Shown here: in pieces, positions 51,057 through 58,367 of the stretch | How positions within the stretch are numbered: position 1 is the first letter of the stretch | How the letters are laid out: each line of letters starts with the position of its first letter | DNA from: Thermococcus celericrescens | GTDB taxonomy: Archaea; Methanobacteriota_B; Thermococci; Thermococcales; Thermococcaceae | Direction of reading: 5' to 3' | Length of the DNA stretch: 64,000 nt | Assembly: GCF_001484195.1 (NCBI RefSeq) | Contig: NZ_LLYW01000002.1 | Location: 52,288-116,287 of the forward strand | Notes under the pieces: generated by a model | Told to the model about the DNA's origin: nothing | The model's input: the letters and a program-made list of their open reading frames with translations, nothing else | The model's database searches: none | Position numbers and translations under genes: made by a program

Positions 51057-51841
51057 GATTCAGAACTTTAACGATTTTTGTGGCATTTCTATTCACCTTT
51101 TTCCTCTTCATGGCGATAGCCACCCTCTTCTTCGTCCCAAGGCCCCACGAAATCCTTGAGGCGCTGAAATCTGAGGAGATGGTTTACTCCCTCAAGCTCT
51201 CGCTTATAACGGCATCAATCTCAACCCTCCTCGTCATCCTCATCGGGATCCCCATAGGCTACGCCCTCTCGCGCTTTGATTTCCGAGGGAAGAGCGCCGT
51301 TAAATCAATCCTCGACCTTCCGATGGCCTTCCCCGAGCTCGTCCTCGGTCTCGCTCTGCTCCTCCTCTTCGGAAGGACCGCGTTTGGGGATGCCCTGAGC
51401 GCCCTCGGGATAAATGTGGTCTTCACGAAACTCGGCATAGTTGTGGCCCAGTTCTTCACTGCTCTGCCCTATGCTGTCAGGGTGATCTACACGACCTTCG
51501 AGGGGATAAGTCCGCGCTACGAGCTCGTCGCGAGGAGCCTCGGCTACTCCGAGTTCGAGACCTTTAGGAAGGTGACCCTGCCTATGGCCAAGGATGGCCT
51601 TTTCGCCTCGACGATAATCTCGTTCGCGCGCTCGATGGGCGCCTTCGGTGCCGTCCTGATACTCGCCGGCGGGAGCTACATGAACACTGAGATACTGCCT
51701 GTGACGCTCTACCTCAATATCTCCTACGGCAACATCGGCATGGCAATAACGAGCGGAATAGTCCTCGTCGTTGTCTCGTTCCTCGCGATACTCATCTTCG
51801 AGAGGCTGGAGGGTGGTGAGCATGGCCCTGTTAGAGGTTGA
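51044..51841 (+). CDS. modB: Molybdate/tungstate ABC transporter permease
   Basis: A 265-residue permease with six spans and the EAA-type loop (ARSLGYSEFETFRKVTLPMAKDGL, about residue 165-190). PLxxxFPELVLGLALLLLFG is typical of ModB/CysT-type permeases. Start ATG 51044 lies inside the modA end and the modC start lies inside its own end, so the three are translationally coupled. Confidence 0.87.
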   Translation: MERLRFRTLTIFVAFLFTFFLFMAIATLFFVPRPHEILEALKSEEMVYSLKLSLITASISTLLVILIGIPIGYALSRFDFRGKSAVKSILDLPMAFPELVLGLALLLLFGRTAFGDALSALGINVVFTKLGIVVAQFFTALPYAVRVIYTTFEGISPRYELVARSLGYSEFETFRKVTLPMAKDGLFASTIISFARSMGAFGAVLILAGGSYMNTEILPVTLYLNISYGNIGMAITSGIVLVVVSFLAILIFERLEGGEHGPVRG

Positions 51842-52877
51842 AAACCTGGGCATAGACCTTGGGGACTTCCATCTCAGAGACGTCTCGCTCTCGGTTGAGG
51901 AGGGGGATTACCTGACGGTCATCGGGCCAACGGGGGCGGGAAAGTCCGTCCTCCTTGAGGCCATAGCGGGCTTTTACCCCCTCCTTTCCGGCAGGGTACT
52001 CCTCGACGGCCGGGACGTGACGAAAGAACCGCCGGAACGGAGAGGAATAAGCATAGTCTATCAGGACTACATGCTCTTCCCCCACCTGAGCGTTTTCGAC
52101 AACATAGCCTTTGGCCTCAGGAAGAGGGGCCTCTCCATGGAAGAGATAGAGCGCGAGGTCAAAACCATAGCAGGGGAGCTCCACATTGCGCATATTCTCC
52201 ATAGGAAGCCCGGGACACTGAGCGGTGGGGAGCAGCAGAGGGTCGCGCTCGCGAGGGCCCTTGTGATTAGACCGAGGATCCTCCTTATGGATGAACCCTT
52301 CTCCGCCCTGGATTCGAAGACGAGGGAGAGGCTTCGCTCGCTGGTGAAAGGGGTCATAGAGGAGTACGGCACGACGGTGATCCACGTCACCCACGACTTC
52401 GAGGACGTCTTTGCCCTGGCAAAACACGTCGCCGTGATGAGGGACGGCAGAATCGTCCAGTTCGGAACACCTGAGGAAGTCTTTTCAAGGCCCGGAGATG
52501 AGTTCATAGCCGGTTTCGTCGGAACGAACCTGCTCCGCGGAACCGCCGGGAGGAAGCGCGATGGTCTCACCGCGGTTAGGGTCGGCGACGTAATCCTCTA
52601 CACCTCGGACGAAGCGAAGGGGGAGGTTACCCTCTCCCTACGGCCGGAGGAGATAATACTCGCGAGGGAGCCCGGCGAGTGCTCCGCCCAGAACGTGGTC
52701 CCCGTTGAGGTTGGGGAAATGGAGAGGCGCGGCCAGCTCGTCTGGCTCTCTCTGATCTCGGACGGCCTTTCGCTTCGCGCGGTGGTGACGCCGAACGCCG
52801 TGGAGCTCCTCAAAATAAGGCCTGGAGAAAGGTTCTACGCCCTCTTCAAGGCGAGTGTGCTGAGGGTGGTTGGGTGA
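51822..52877 (+). CDS. modC: Molybdate/tungstate ABC transporter ATPase
   Basis: A 351-residue ATPase. Walker A is GPTGAGKSVLLEA (about 35), Q-loop YQDYMLFPHL, signature LSGGEQQRVALARAL (about 135), Walker B ILLMDEPFSALDSKTR (about 155), H-loop VIHVTHDFEDVF. The C-terminal third (TNLLRGTAG..., LSLRPEEIILARE, VTPNAVELLKIRPGERFYALFKASVLRVV) is a TOBE-type oxyanion-sensing domain. ATG 51822 follows GGTGGTGAGC. Confidence 0.9.
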   Translation: MALLEVENLGIDLGDFHLRDVSLSVEEGDYLTVIGPTGAGKSVLLEAIAGFYPLLSGRVLLDGRDVTKEPPERRGISIVYQDYMLFPHLSVFDNIAFGLRKRGLSMEEIEREVKTIAGELHIAHILHRKPGTLSGGEQQRVALARALVIRPRILLMDEPFSALDSKTRERLRSLVKGVIEEYGTTVIHVTHDFEDVFALAKHVAVMRDGRIVQFGTPEEVFSRPGDEFIAGFVGTNLLRGTAGRKRDGLTAVRVGDVILYTSDEAKGEVTLSLRPEEIILAREPGECSAQNVVPVEVGEMERRGQLVWLSLISDGLSLRAVVTPNAVELLKIRPGERFYALFKASVLRVVG

Positions 52878-53005
52878 ATCCGTGGTCCTCCCGTGCTTTT
52901 TTCCTTCCTCCAAAGTTCGGACGAACCCTGGTCAGAAACGTTAACTGATTATCCATTTTTGGACCGTAATGTTTAAAGTGTGTGTAATTCACATCAAAAG
53001 TGGAA

Positions 53006-53024
53006 TTAGGTTAGGCTAATCTAA
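53006..53024 (+). promoter_or_regulatory. DtxR-type iron box before the KaiC-like remnant
   Basis: TTAGGTTAGGCTAATCTAA differs at one base from the perfect 19-base palindrome found before feoA. A TATA-like TGTTTAAAG lies about 35 bases upstream and GGAGGTG begins a few bases after it, so the box overlaps the transcription start of the damaged KaiC-like gene. Confidence 0.75.
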
Positions 53025-53040
53025 CTCGGAGGTGGTTTCG

Positions 53041-53209
53041 GTGCTCGTGAAACTCGGGATTCCTGGATCGAAGGGATAATCCCCAGGGAGTTTCCTTCCA
53101 ACACTTCGACGCTTGTGAGCGGTCCCGGCGGCTCTGGAAAGCCCCTCATCGGATATATCTTCGCTTCCGGCTGGCTTAAGAACGGCGGGAACGTGGTTTT
53201 CCTCTCGTA
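53041..53209 (+). pseudogene. KaiC-like ATPase, N-terminal fragment
   Basis: GTG 53041 after GGAGGTG starts LVKLGIPGSKG; after a one-base break at about 53066 the neighbouring frame gives IIPREFPSNTSTLVSGPGGS (Walker A GPGGSGK), then GYIFASGWLKNGGNVVFLS and a stop. This matches the start of archaeal KaiC/RadA-like ATPases; the rest is missing and an unrelated MBL fragment follows. The gene was probably iron-regulated. Confidence 0.65.
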
Positions 53210-53647
53210 GGCGAGCTGAATCCGGGAATTCCTCTCTATGCTCCGCCGGGAAAAGGGGCAATGGGAAGGCAATGGGGGTTTGGGGTTAGGGAGGTCACGA
53301 AGGCCGGTGAGATCGAAGCCAGAGTTTGGACTTCGGGGCCCTTAAACGGGTTTGAGCAGGCGGTTGGGATGGAAACGCCTTCAGGTCTCGTCGTCATCGT
53401 TGGCTGTTCCCATCCGGGCGTTGACAGGCTCACTAAGGCGGTCCTTGAGGTTTCCGGACATGAGAAAGCCCATCTCGTAATCGGTGGTTTTCATTACCCC
53501 TTGGCCAGGACCCTCGACAGGCTGTCGGAGCTGAGTGAGTTCATAGCCCCTGCCCACTGTTCCGGGGAGGAGGCGAAGGCGTATGTGCTGAAGAAATATC
53601 CCGAGAAGTTCGTGGGAGTGAGAACGGGGAGTGTTTTGGAAATCTGA
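53210..53647 (+). pseudogene. MBL-fold hydrolase, C-terminal fragment
   Basis: An open frame without its own start encodes the last 145 residues of an MBL-fold protein: GELNPGIPLYAPPGKGAMGR, LVVIVGCSHPGVDRLTKAVL (metal site GCSH), VIGGFHYPLA and FIAPAHCSGEEAKAYV. This resembles the end of dihydromethanopterin-like ribofuranosyl-aminobenzene phosphate synthase-type MBL proteins. The N-terminal HxHxDH half is absent; the KaiC-like fragment takes its place, joined out of frame. Confidence 0.7.
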
Positions 53648-53713
53648 GCTGTCTGAACAAAAAAATGATAAAGAAAAAGTCCCATGGCATGGAAGGTTGG
53701 CTCACTCTCTTAC

Positions 53714-53758
53714 ATTTTTCTTTTGAAAGCCTCGCCCTTCAGGGCGGGGAGGAGGTCA
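53714..53758 (+). repeat. 45-base solo IS end pair
   Basis: ATTTTTCTTTTGAAAGCCTC begins it, as in the left end of copy A, and CAGGGCGGGGAGGAGGTCA ends it, as in the right ends. Left-end 5' half and right-end 3' half are fused at the hairpin, with the entire interior gone. On the minus strand its final TGA provides the stop codon of the neighbouring small membrane protein gene. Confidence 0.7.
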
Positions 53759-54190
53759 GCCTCCGTGGTGGACGTCTCTCACGGTAAAATACGCCCCGAC
53801 CGAAAGGGCTCCAAGGATTAAATAGGATGTCACGTCGTTTATTGGCCTCCACCCTGCAAAGTCCTCGCTGTGAAGGAGGTATGCCTCGATGGCGTCTGCC
53901 CCCATGACGAATAGGGCGAGCACACCCAATGCCATTCCGAGGAGTGCCCCGACATAGACGTAGGCAACGGCCCTCCCGTCGTTTTCAGTGATCCTCTTCA
54001 GGCCCGTTAGATAGACAGCGCTTATCGTGAGGAGGGCAAGGCCAACGAAGATGTCGCCCGTCGGGGGTACCCCGAGGCTTATTTCCCTGCCGAGCCAGCT
54101 CAGACTTTCGATGACCCCGTAGATGAGATAGAGGAGGCCAAAGATGGCGCTGATAACCTTCATGGTTCCGAGGTTCACTTCCCTGCTCAC
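53756..54190 (-). CDS. Small membrane protein after feoB
   Basis: A 144-residue protein with four hydrophobic segments (FGLLYLIYGVIESLSWLG; DIFVGLALLTISAVYLTGL; VAYVYVGALLGMALGVLALF; NDVTSYLILGALSVGAYF). GTG 54190 overlaps the feoB stop (GTGA) and has GGGGGTG before it; ATG 54163 is the alternative. Position suggests a role in ferrous iron uptake or its membrane assembly, but the family is not recognised. Its stop lies in the IS scar, so the natural C-terminus may have been lost. Confidence 0.7.
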   Translation of the reverse strand: MSREVNLGTMKVISAIFGLLYLIYGVIESLSWLGREISLGVPPTGDIFVGLALLTISAVYLTGLKRITENDGRAVAYVYVGALLGMALGVLALFVMGADAIEAYLLHSEDFAGWRPINDVTSYLILGALSVGAYFTVRDVHHGG

Positions 54191-56208
54191 GCCAGTGCAC
54201 CCCCTATTCCAACTATTGCGAGAGCCACGAGATACGCTAAAATCAACTCGTAGACCAGAGCAAAGAGCGTCCACTTCCACCCTGCTTCTCCTTTTATGGC
54301 CGCAAGGGCAGCTACGCAGGGCACGTATATCAAAGAGAATGCCATGAAGGCGTAGGCTGTCTCAGGGGTAAAGGCTCCACTCGCCGCTATTGCGTGGGAA
54401 ACTGCGGTCTCTTCCTCACCGACGCCGTAAAGCACACCGAGCGTTCCGACGACTATCTCCTTTGCTATGAAGCCAAAGAACAGGGCCACGGCTGCCTTCC
54501 AGTCCCATCCCATCGGACTGAACAGGGGCTGGAGGGCGTGCCCGAGCGCCGCCACCCACGACTTGGCCAATAGTTCGCCGTTTTCGAGGGCCTCTGACCC
54601 AAGGTAGCCGCTTGGCCCGGTGACGGAGAGCAGCCAGACGATTACAACCCCTGCAAAGATTACAGTGCCCGCCTTTCGCAGGAACTTTTCAGTTCTCGCC
54701 CACGCAGCGCCAAGGATCCCCCTCCAGTTCGGCCTGTTATACGGCGGAAGCTCCATGATGAAGTAGGACGGCTCGCCCTTGAAGATTACTTTCCTGAAGA
54801 GCCACGCTATCACCAGCGCGAGGCCTATTCCGAGGAGGTACATACTTGTTATCACCGCTCCTTCCTTCCCAGTGAAGAAAGCTCCTGCGAAGACGCTGTA
54901 AATCGGAAGCCTCGCCGGACAGGACATTAAGGGGTTCACGAGTATCGTTAGAATTCTGTCCTTTTCGTCTTCGAGCGTTCTCGTGGCCATTATCGCGGGG
55001 ACGTTGCAGCCGAAGCCCATTATCATGGGGATTACCGACTTCCCGTGGAGACCGAAGCGATGCATAACCCTATCCATGACGAAGGCGGCCCTTGCCATGT
55101 ACCCACTGTCCTCAAGCCACGAGAAAGCCAAAAACAGGAACGCTATCGGCGGCAGGAACACGAGGACGCTCCCGAGGCCCGCTATGATTCCGTCCCTTAG
55201 GAGAGAGGCCAGCGCGTCGTTTGCTATGTGGGAGCCAAGGGCATCGCCGAGCCAGCCGAAGAACCAGTTTATTATGTCACTGAACGGAGCGGAAACGTCG
55301 AAGGTGAACTTGAAGGTTGCCCACATGATGCCTATGAATATCGGTATGCCGAGATACTTGTGGGTGAAGACCTCGTCGAGCATCTCCGAGAACGTCATCC
55401 TCTCCTCACGCGCGACTATCGCCCTCTCCGCGGTTTGGGTGATGAGCGCATACCTCTCATCGGCGAGAGCTAACTCGAGATCCTCGTACTTCCTCTGGAG
55501 GTCTTTCTTTATGTCTATCAGTCCTCTCATTATCTCGTCCCTCTCGGAACTGCCTTCAATAACGCCCTTTACATCCTTGTCCCCCTCGAGAAGCTTTATA
55601 GCAAGCCAGCGCGGGTTGTACTCCTCTGAGAGCCTCTTGTCAAGCCGTATAACTCTTACAAGGCGTTCTATGTATGGCTCGAAGTTTGGGTACCTCAGCG
55701 GTTTGGGCTTCCTTCCAAGGCTTTCGGTGATGGCCTTCTTGAGCTCCTCGATCCCCTTCCCCTTGGAAGCAACCATCGGGACAACGGGAACCCCTAAGGC
55801 CCTCTCAAGCTCCTTCGGGTCTATCTTGATGCCCTTCTCTTCCGCCAAATCCATCTTGTTGAGGACAACGAGAACATTGGCCCCTATCTCGAGGAGCTGG
55901 AGTGTGAGGTAGAGATTGCGCTGAAGGTTTGAGGCATCGATGATGTCCACAACGAGGTCTGGTTTTTCGCGGACTATGAAGTCCCTTGCTATCTTTTCGT
56001 CAAGAGAGTAAGCAGTCAGCGCGTAGACGCCGGGCAGGTCAATAACATGGAACTTTCCTCCCAGGTATTCAAACTCACCTTCCTTCTTCTCCACGGTAAC
56101 GCCGGGCCAATTGCCGACATGCTGTTTCAAACCCGTCAGGGCGTTGAAAATCGTCGTTTTACCCACGTTGGGGTTCCCAATTAGAGCTATCACAGCTTCC
56201 CCCATCAT
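54187..56208 (-). CDS. feoB: Ferrous iron transport protein B
   Basis: A 673-residue FeoB. The N-terminal G domain has GNPNVGKTTIFNALTG (G1), GVTVEKKEG (G2), DLPGVYAL (G3), LNKMDLA (G4) and the SKGKG G5 region, followed by a helical insert and a polytopic part with Gate motifs (LVFLPPIAFLF..., GFGCNVPAIMATRT; and TILVNPLMSCPARLPIY). This is full length. It moves Fe2+ into the cell under low-oxygen conditions. It is preceded by two feoA genes and shares their DtxR-controlled promoter. Confidence 0.95.
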   Translation of the reverse strand: MMGEAVIALIGNPNVGKTTIFNALTGLKQHVGNWPGVTVEKKEGEFEYLGGKFHVIDLPGVYALTAYSLDEKIARDFIVREKPDLVVDIIDASNLQRNLYLTLQLLEIGANVLVVLNKMDLAEEKGIKIDPKELERALGVPVVPMVASKGKGIEELKKAITESLGRKPKPLRYPNFEPYIERLVRVIRLDKRLSEEYNPRWLAIKLLEGDKDVKGVIEGSSERDEIMRGLIDIKKDLQRKYEDLELALADERYALITQTAERAIVAREERMTFSEMLDEVFTHKYLGIPIFIGIMWATFKFTFDVSAPFSDIINWFFGWLGDALGSHIANDALASLLRDGIIAGLGSVLVFLPPIAFLFLAFSWLEDSGYMARAAFVMDRVMHRFGLHGKSVIPMIMGFGCNVPAIMATRTLEDEKDRILTILVNPLMSCPARLPIYSVFAGAFFTGKEGAVITSMYLLGIGLALVIAWLFRKVIFKGEPSYFIMELPPYNRPNWRGILGAAWARTEKFLRKAGTVIFAGVVIVWLLSVTGPSGYLGSEALENGELLAKSWVAALGHALQPLFSPMGWDWKAAVALFFGFIAKEIVVGTLGVLYGVGEEETAVSHAIAASGAFTPETAYAFMAFSLIYVPCVAALAAIKGEAGWKWTLFALVYELILAYLVALAIVGIGGALA

Positions 56209-56429
56209 TCCACCTCCACGAGGATTTTCATTGCGAGCCCCCTCCCGAGGGCGAGCTGGGTGTCTCCAACGGCCACTATCAGCGGGCCGGCCATCTGGTT
56301 TCTGATCACTTTAAGTTCGCTTCCAGGAACGAGGCCAATCGCCATGAGCTTCGCGAGGACACTCCTTCCCCCCGTTACACGGGTAATCCTTGCCCTTGTG
56401 CCCTCGTTGAGAAAGCTCAAGGGCGTCAT
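56205..56429 (-). CDS. feoA: FeoA protein, second copy
   Basis: A 74-residue SH3-like FeoA domain (NEGTRARITRVTGGRSVLAKLMAIGLVPGSELKVI, then VGDTQLALGRGLAMKILVEVE). It overlaps feoB by 4 bases. FeoA associates with FeoB and modulates transport. Two successive FeoA genes are common in archaea. Confidence 0.9.
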   Translation of the reverse strand: MTPLSFLNEGTRARITRVTGGRSVLAKLMAIGLVPGSELKVIRNQMAGPLIVAVGDTQLALGRGLAMKILVEVE

Positions 56430-56642
56430 TCACTCCACCTCTATGAATCGCGCTTCACCTTCCCTAAGGGATAGCTTGTAGCCGCGAACTTCAATCTCTA
56501 TGGGGTCCCCGAGGGGCGCTCTCTTCAGGACTCTGACCTCTATGCCCTTACTCAGACCCATTGCTGCGAAGCGGGCCTTTGGTCCTCCAGTTATCTCCCG
56601 GACCCGGACAGTTTTTCCGGGTTCCACATCGCTCAGTCTCAT
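56430..56642 (-). CDS. feoA: FeoA protein, first copy
   Basis: A 70-residue FeoA: MRLSDVEPGKTVRVREITGG, AAMGLSKGIEVRVLKRAP and YKLSLREGEARFIEVE. It differs from the second copy in its loop. ATG 56642 is about 25 bases from the TATA (GCGTATAAAAG, 56660-56670), so translation may be leaderless; ATG 56657 would lie too close to the TATA. The second feoA starts immediately after its stop. Confidence 0.88.
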   Translation of the reverse strand: MRLSDVEPGKTVRVREITGGPKARFAAMGLSKGIEVRVLKRAPLGDPIEIEVRGYKLSLREGEARFIEVE

Positions 56643-56659
56643 CTCCCATCCCTCCATGT

Positions 56660-56718
56660 ACACTTTTATACGCAATATTTAGGTTTCCCTAATAACTTCA
56701 GGATAGGCTAATCCAACA
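56660..56718 (-). promoter_or_regulatory. feo promoter with two imperfect DtxR boxes
   Basis: On the minus strand TATA GCGTATAAAAG is preceded by two partial palindromes: TTATTAGGGAAACCTAAAT (about 56676-56694) and TTGGATTAGCCTATCCTGA (about 56699-56717). They share the TTAGG/CCTAA half-sites of the perfect box at 56776. Confidence 0.65.
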
Positions 56719-56775
56719 TGCCCTTAAATAACTTTCTGTTTGTAAAATTAACCCTAGATGTTTGAAACTTAAAAA

Positions 56776-56794
56776 TTAGGTTAGGCTAACCTAA
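56776..56794 (-). promoter_or_regulatory. Perfect DtxR-type iron box upstream of feo
   Basis: TTAGGTTAGGCTAACCTAA is a 19-base perfect palindrome, apart from the central base, and matches the archaeal/bacterial DtxR-IdeR consensus. It lies 135 bases before feoA; no other gene begins nearby on either strand. Confidence 0.75.
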
Positions 56795-56796
56795 CT

Positions 56797-56966
56797 AGAA
56801 TGTTCTGAAATGTGCATCCCCTGCCGATAAAAACAAAAAAGAGAAGGTTTGGAAGAAGAATATGAAGAGTTTTAAATTAAAAATGAAGCTACAAATCTGC
56901 CTCATTATGAATTTCCGTGCATATGCACGGATTAAAGCTTAAAAACTTTTGGGTAATGGTTTTTAG
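56797..56966. other. Intergenic stretch holding an orphan palindrome
   Basis: No gene is supported. The perfect 16-base palindrome CCGTGCATATGCACGG (56915-56930) has a minus-strand TATA-like TTTTTAAGC upstream, i.e. the same geometry as site B, but no NifX-like gene follows. I read it as a promoter left from a lost gene, or one for an RNA. Confidence 0.45.
56915..56930. promoter_or_regulatory. NifX-regulon site C (perfect palindrome)
   Basis: CCGTGCATATGCACGG contains the same GTGCATATGCAC core as site B at 49.4 kb. Confidence 0.6.
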
Positions 56967-57506
56967 TTATTCTCGGATTCCAAGGAATTCACACAGCCGC
57001 TTGAGGAATTCCGTCTTCCTGCCCTTCCCTGTCACAAAGCGGAGAACCCTTAGCTCTTCGAGGGTCTCACCGTCAATGCTTACCTTTCTGCCCGCTTCCT
57101 TTACATCCCTGCTCTCAGCGAGCGCTTTAACGATCTTCCACCCGTTTGGAAGGAGCGCGTTAAAATACTCCTCCACCCACTTCCTATCAATCGAACGGAC
57201 GAAGAGCTCGCCCTCTCTGGAGAGGCGGTAGTAGGTGTGGTGCTTGTGGACCTCGAAGGCCTTCTTAAAGCGCGCCCTGCTTCACTTTACCGCACTCCCT
57301 GGGTCGCGTTCTATCAGGCCGATTTCAAGGAGGTCGCCGATTGCATCCGTTATGAGTTCAAGCGGAAGGCCGCTCATCTTCCCCATCATCTTCGCGTAAT
57401 CAACGCCCGCCCTTTTCAGGTGGGTCAGGACGTAGAGGTGAACCGGGAGGAGCTCAAATCCTCGGTAGGAACCTGCCCGTTCTTTTCGTGTATTCTCGCC
57501 ACTCAT
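56967..57506 (-). pseudogene. DUF2250-type protein with an in-frame TGA
   Basis: From ATG 57506 the protein reads LPVHLYVLTHLKRAGVDYAK, LPLELITDAIGDLLEIGLIE, GSAVK, then TGA (57282-57284), and continues in the same frame SRARFKKAFEVHKHHTYYRL to KRLCEFLGIRE at 56967. The N-terminal part is the winged-helix DUF2250 domain; the text after the stop is its normal continuation (GSAxKRSRARFKKA). A CGA to TGA change explains it. Its start lies inside the end of the upstream methyltransferase frame. Confidence 0.7.
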
Positions 57507-57883
57507 CGCCGAACCTCTCCTCTAGGGCGTTCTCTTCTTCTCCTATAAATTTCACCAATGCGAGCCAGTAGACGAGTGGTAGGCCCAGCATAAAGCCTCC
57601 GATGGCGAGCGAGAAGCCGAGCACTATAAGAAAGCCCCAGATTGAATAGATAGGGTGGCGGACTCTGGAGTAGCAGCCCGTTGTGAGCAGCTCGCCCCTT
57701 CGGTAGGCCTTCGAAACCTGCCGGTAGCAGAGGAGCCAGAAGACTATGCCGACTGTGAGAAGGGCAACCCCCAAGGCCGGAAACCTGGGAAAAGAGAAGT
57801 TGAGCCTCGAATTAAAGTAGAAGGCCAAAACCGCGTAGGGGACCGCGAAAAGGAACCTTGGGAACTATCCCAAGGAACCTCAT
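57454..57883 (-). pseudogene. Isoprenylcysteine carboxyl methyltransferase-family protein, frameshift near start
   Basis: ATG 57883 follows GGAGTGAGCG and gives MRFLGIVP; the true continuation RFLFAVPYAVLAFYFNSRLN is one frame over (break at about 57868). The remainder is a four-span ICMT-like protein with GCYSRVRHPIYSIWGF and the C-terminal EENALEERFGDEWREYTKRTGRFLP signature that binds SAM. One base removed at CCAAGG would repair it. Without that, a start at an internal codon would lose the first span. Confidence 0.7.
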
Positions 57884-57886
57884 CGC

Positions 57887-58294
57887 TCACTCCTCTATTG
57901 GCGGCTTTTCGGCCTTCTTCGCCTGGGTCTGCTCCCAGAGGTCGTCGAAGTTCTCAACGACACGCTGGAGGGCTATCTTAAGGTCCCTCGTCCTCGTGAA
58001 GAAGGCCACCTTGTTGGTCTTGTCACGGATCCTCAGGAAGTTCGGCCCCATTCTGAATGCAGCCAGGACGTCAACGTCGAGGAGCTGGCTCACGACGGCC
58101 TTGAACTTCCTGGGGTCGCCGTGGCCGTCGTCCTCTTCCTCGAAGTCCTTGGCCCTGTTGTGCCTCTTTTCGAGAAGCTTAACGCTCCCGTTTTCATAGA
58201 CCTCGTATATCGCGAAGAACTCCGAATCCCCGTAGTGGGCATCTATGAGCGTCTCGTCGTTCTCCATTCCAAACGCGACCTTCAGGCACCTCAT
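57887..58294 (-). CDS. NifX-like protein without Gly/Arg tail
   Basis: A 135-residue protein of the dinitrogenase cofactor fold: MRCLKVAFGMENDETLIDAH, YGDSEFFAIYEV, RNFLRIRDK-like region and DLKIALQRVVENFDDLWEQ. The characteristic AFGxDxx...H...FGxSxxFxI of NifX-domain proteins is visible. ATG 58294 follows GGTGATGCTC. It is divergent from MinD-ferredoxin ATPases and shares a promoter region carrying an iron box and a GTGCATACGC site, so it is a likely partner in cluster handling. Confidence 0.75.
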   Translation of the reverse strand: MRCLKVAFGMENDETLIDAHYGDSEFFAIYEVYENGSVKLLEKRHNRAKDFEEEDDGHGDPRKFKAVVSQLLDVDVLAAFRMGPNFLRIRDKTNKVAFFTRTRDLKIALQRVVENFDDLWEQTQAKKAEKPPIEE

Positions 58295-58306
58295 GAGCAT
58301 CACCGT

Positions 58307-58324
58307 TTTGAGCGTATGCACAAA
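58307..58324 (-). promoter_or_regulatory. NifX-regulon site D
   Basis: On the minus strand TTTGTGCATACGCTCAAAA lies just downstream of a palindromic TATA region (AAGCTTTTAAGCTTT). It shares TGTGCATA with sites B and C and GCGTATGCA with site A. It lies about 15 bases before the NifX-like start. Confidence 0.5.
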
Positions 58325-58335
58325 GCTTAAAAGCT

Positions 58336-58354
58336 TTTAGGTTAGCCTAATTCC
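58336..58354 (+). promoter_or_regulatory. DtxR-type iron box before the MinD-ferredoxin genes
   Basis: TTTTAGGTTAGCCTAATTC keeps both half-sites (TTAGG, CCTAA) of the feo box. GGAGGTGAGAGC and the TTG start at 58368 follow. Confidence 0.65.
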
Positions 58355-58367
58355 TGGAGGTGAGAGC

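Noticed and set aside
56870..56912. Short minus-strand ORF after the palindrome at 56.9 kb
   Set aside because: It is Phe-rich, lacks a ribosome site and does not resemble a protein; the palindrome is reported without a gene.
57282..57284. TGA as selenocysteine codon in the DUF2250 gene
   Set aside because: Neighbouring family sequence has arginine here, no selenocysteine insertion structure is evident, and Thermococcus is not known to use selenocysteine.
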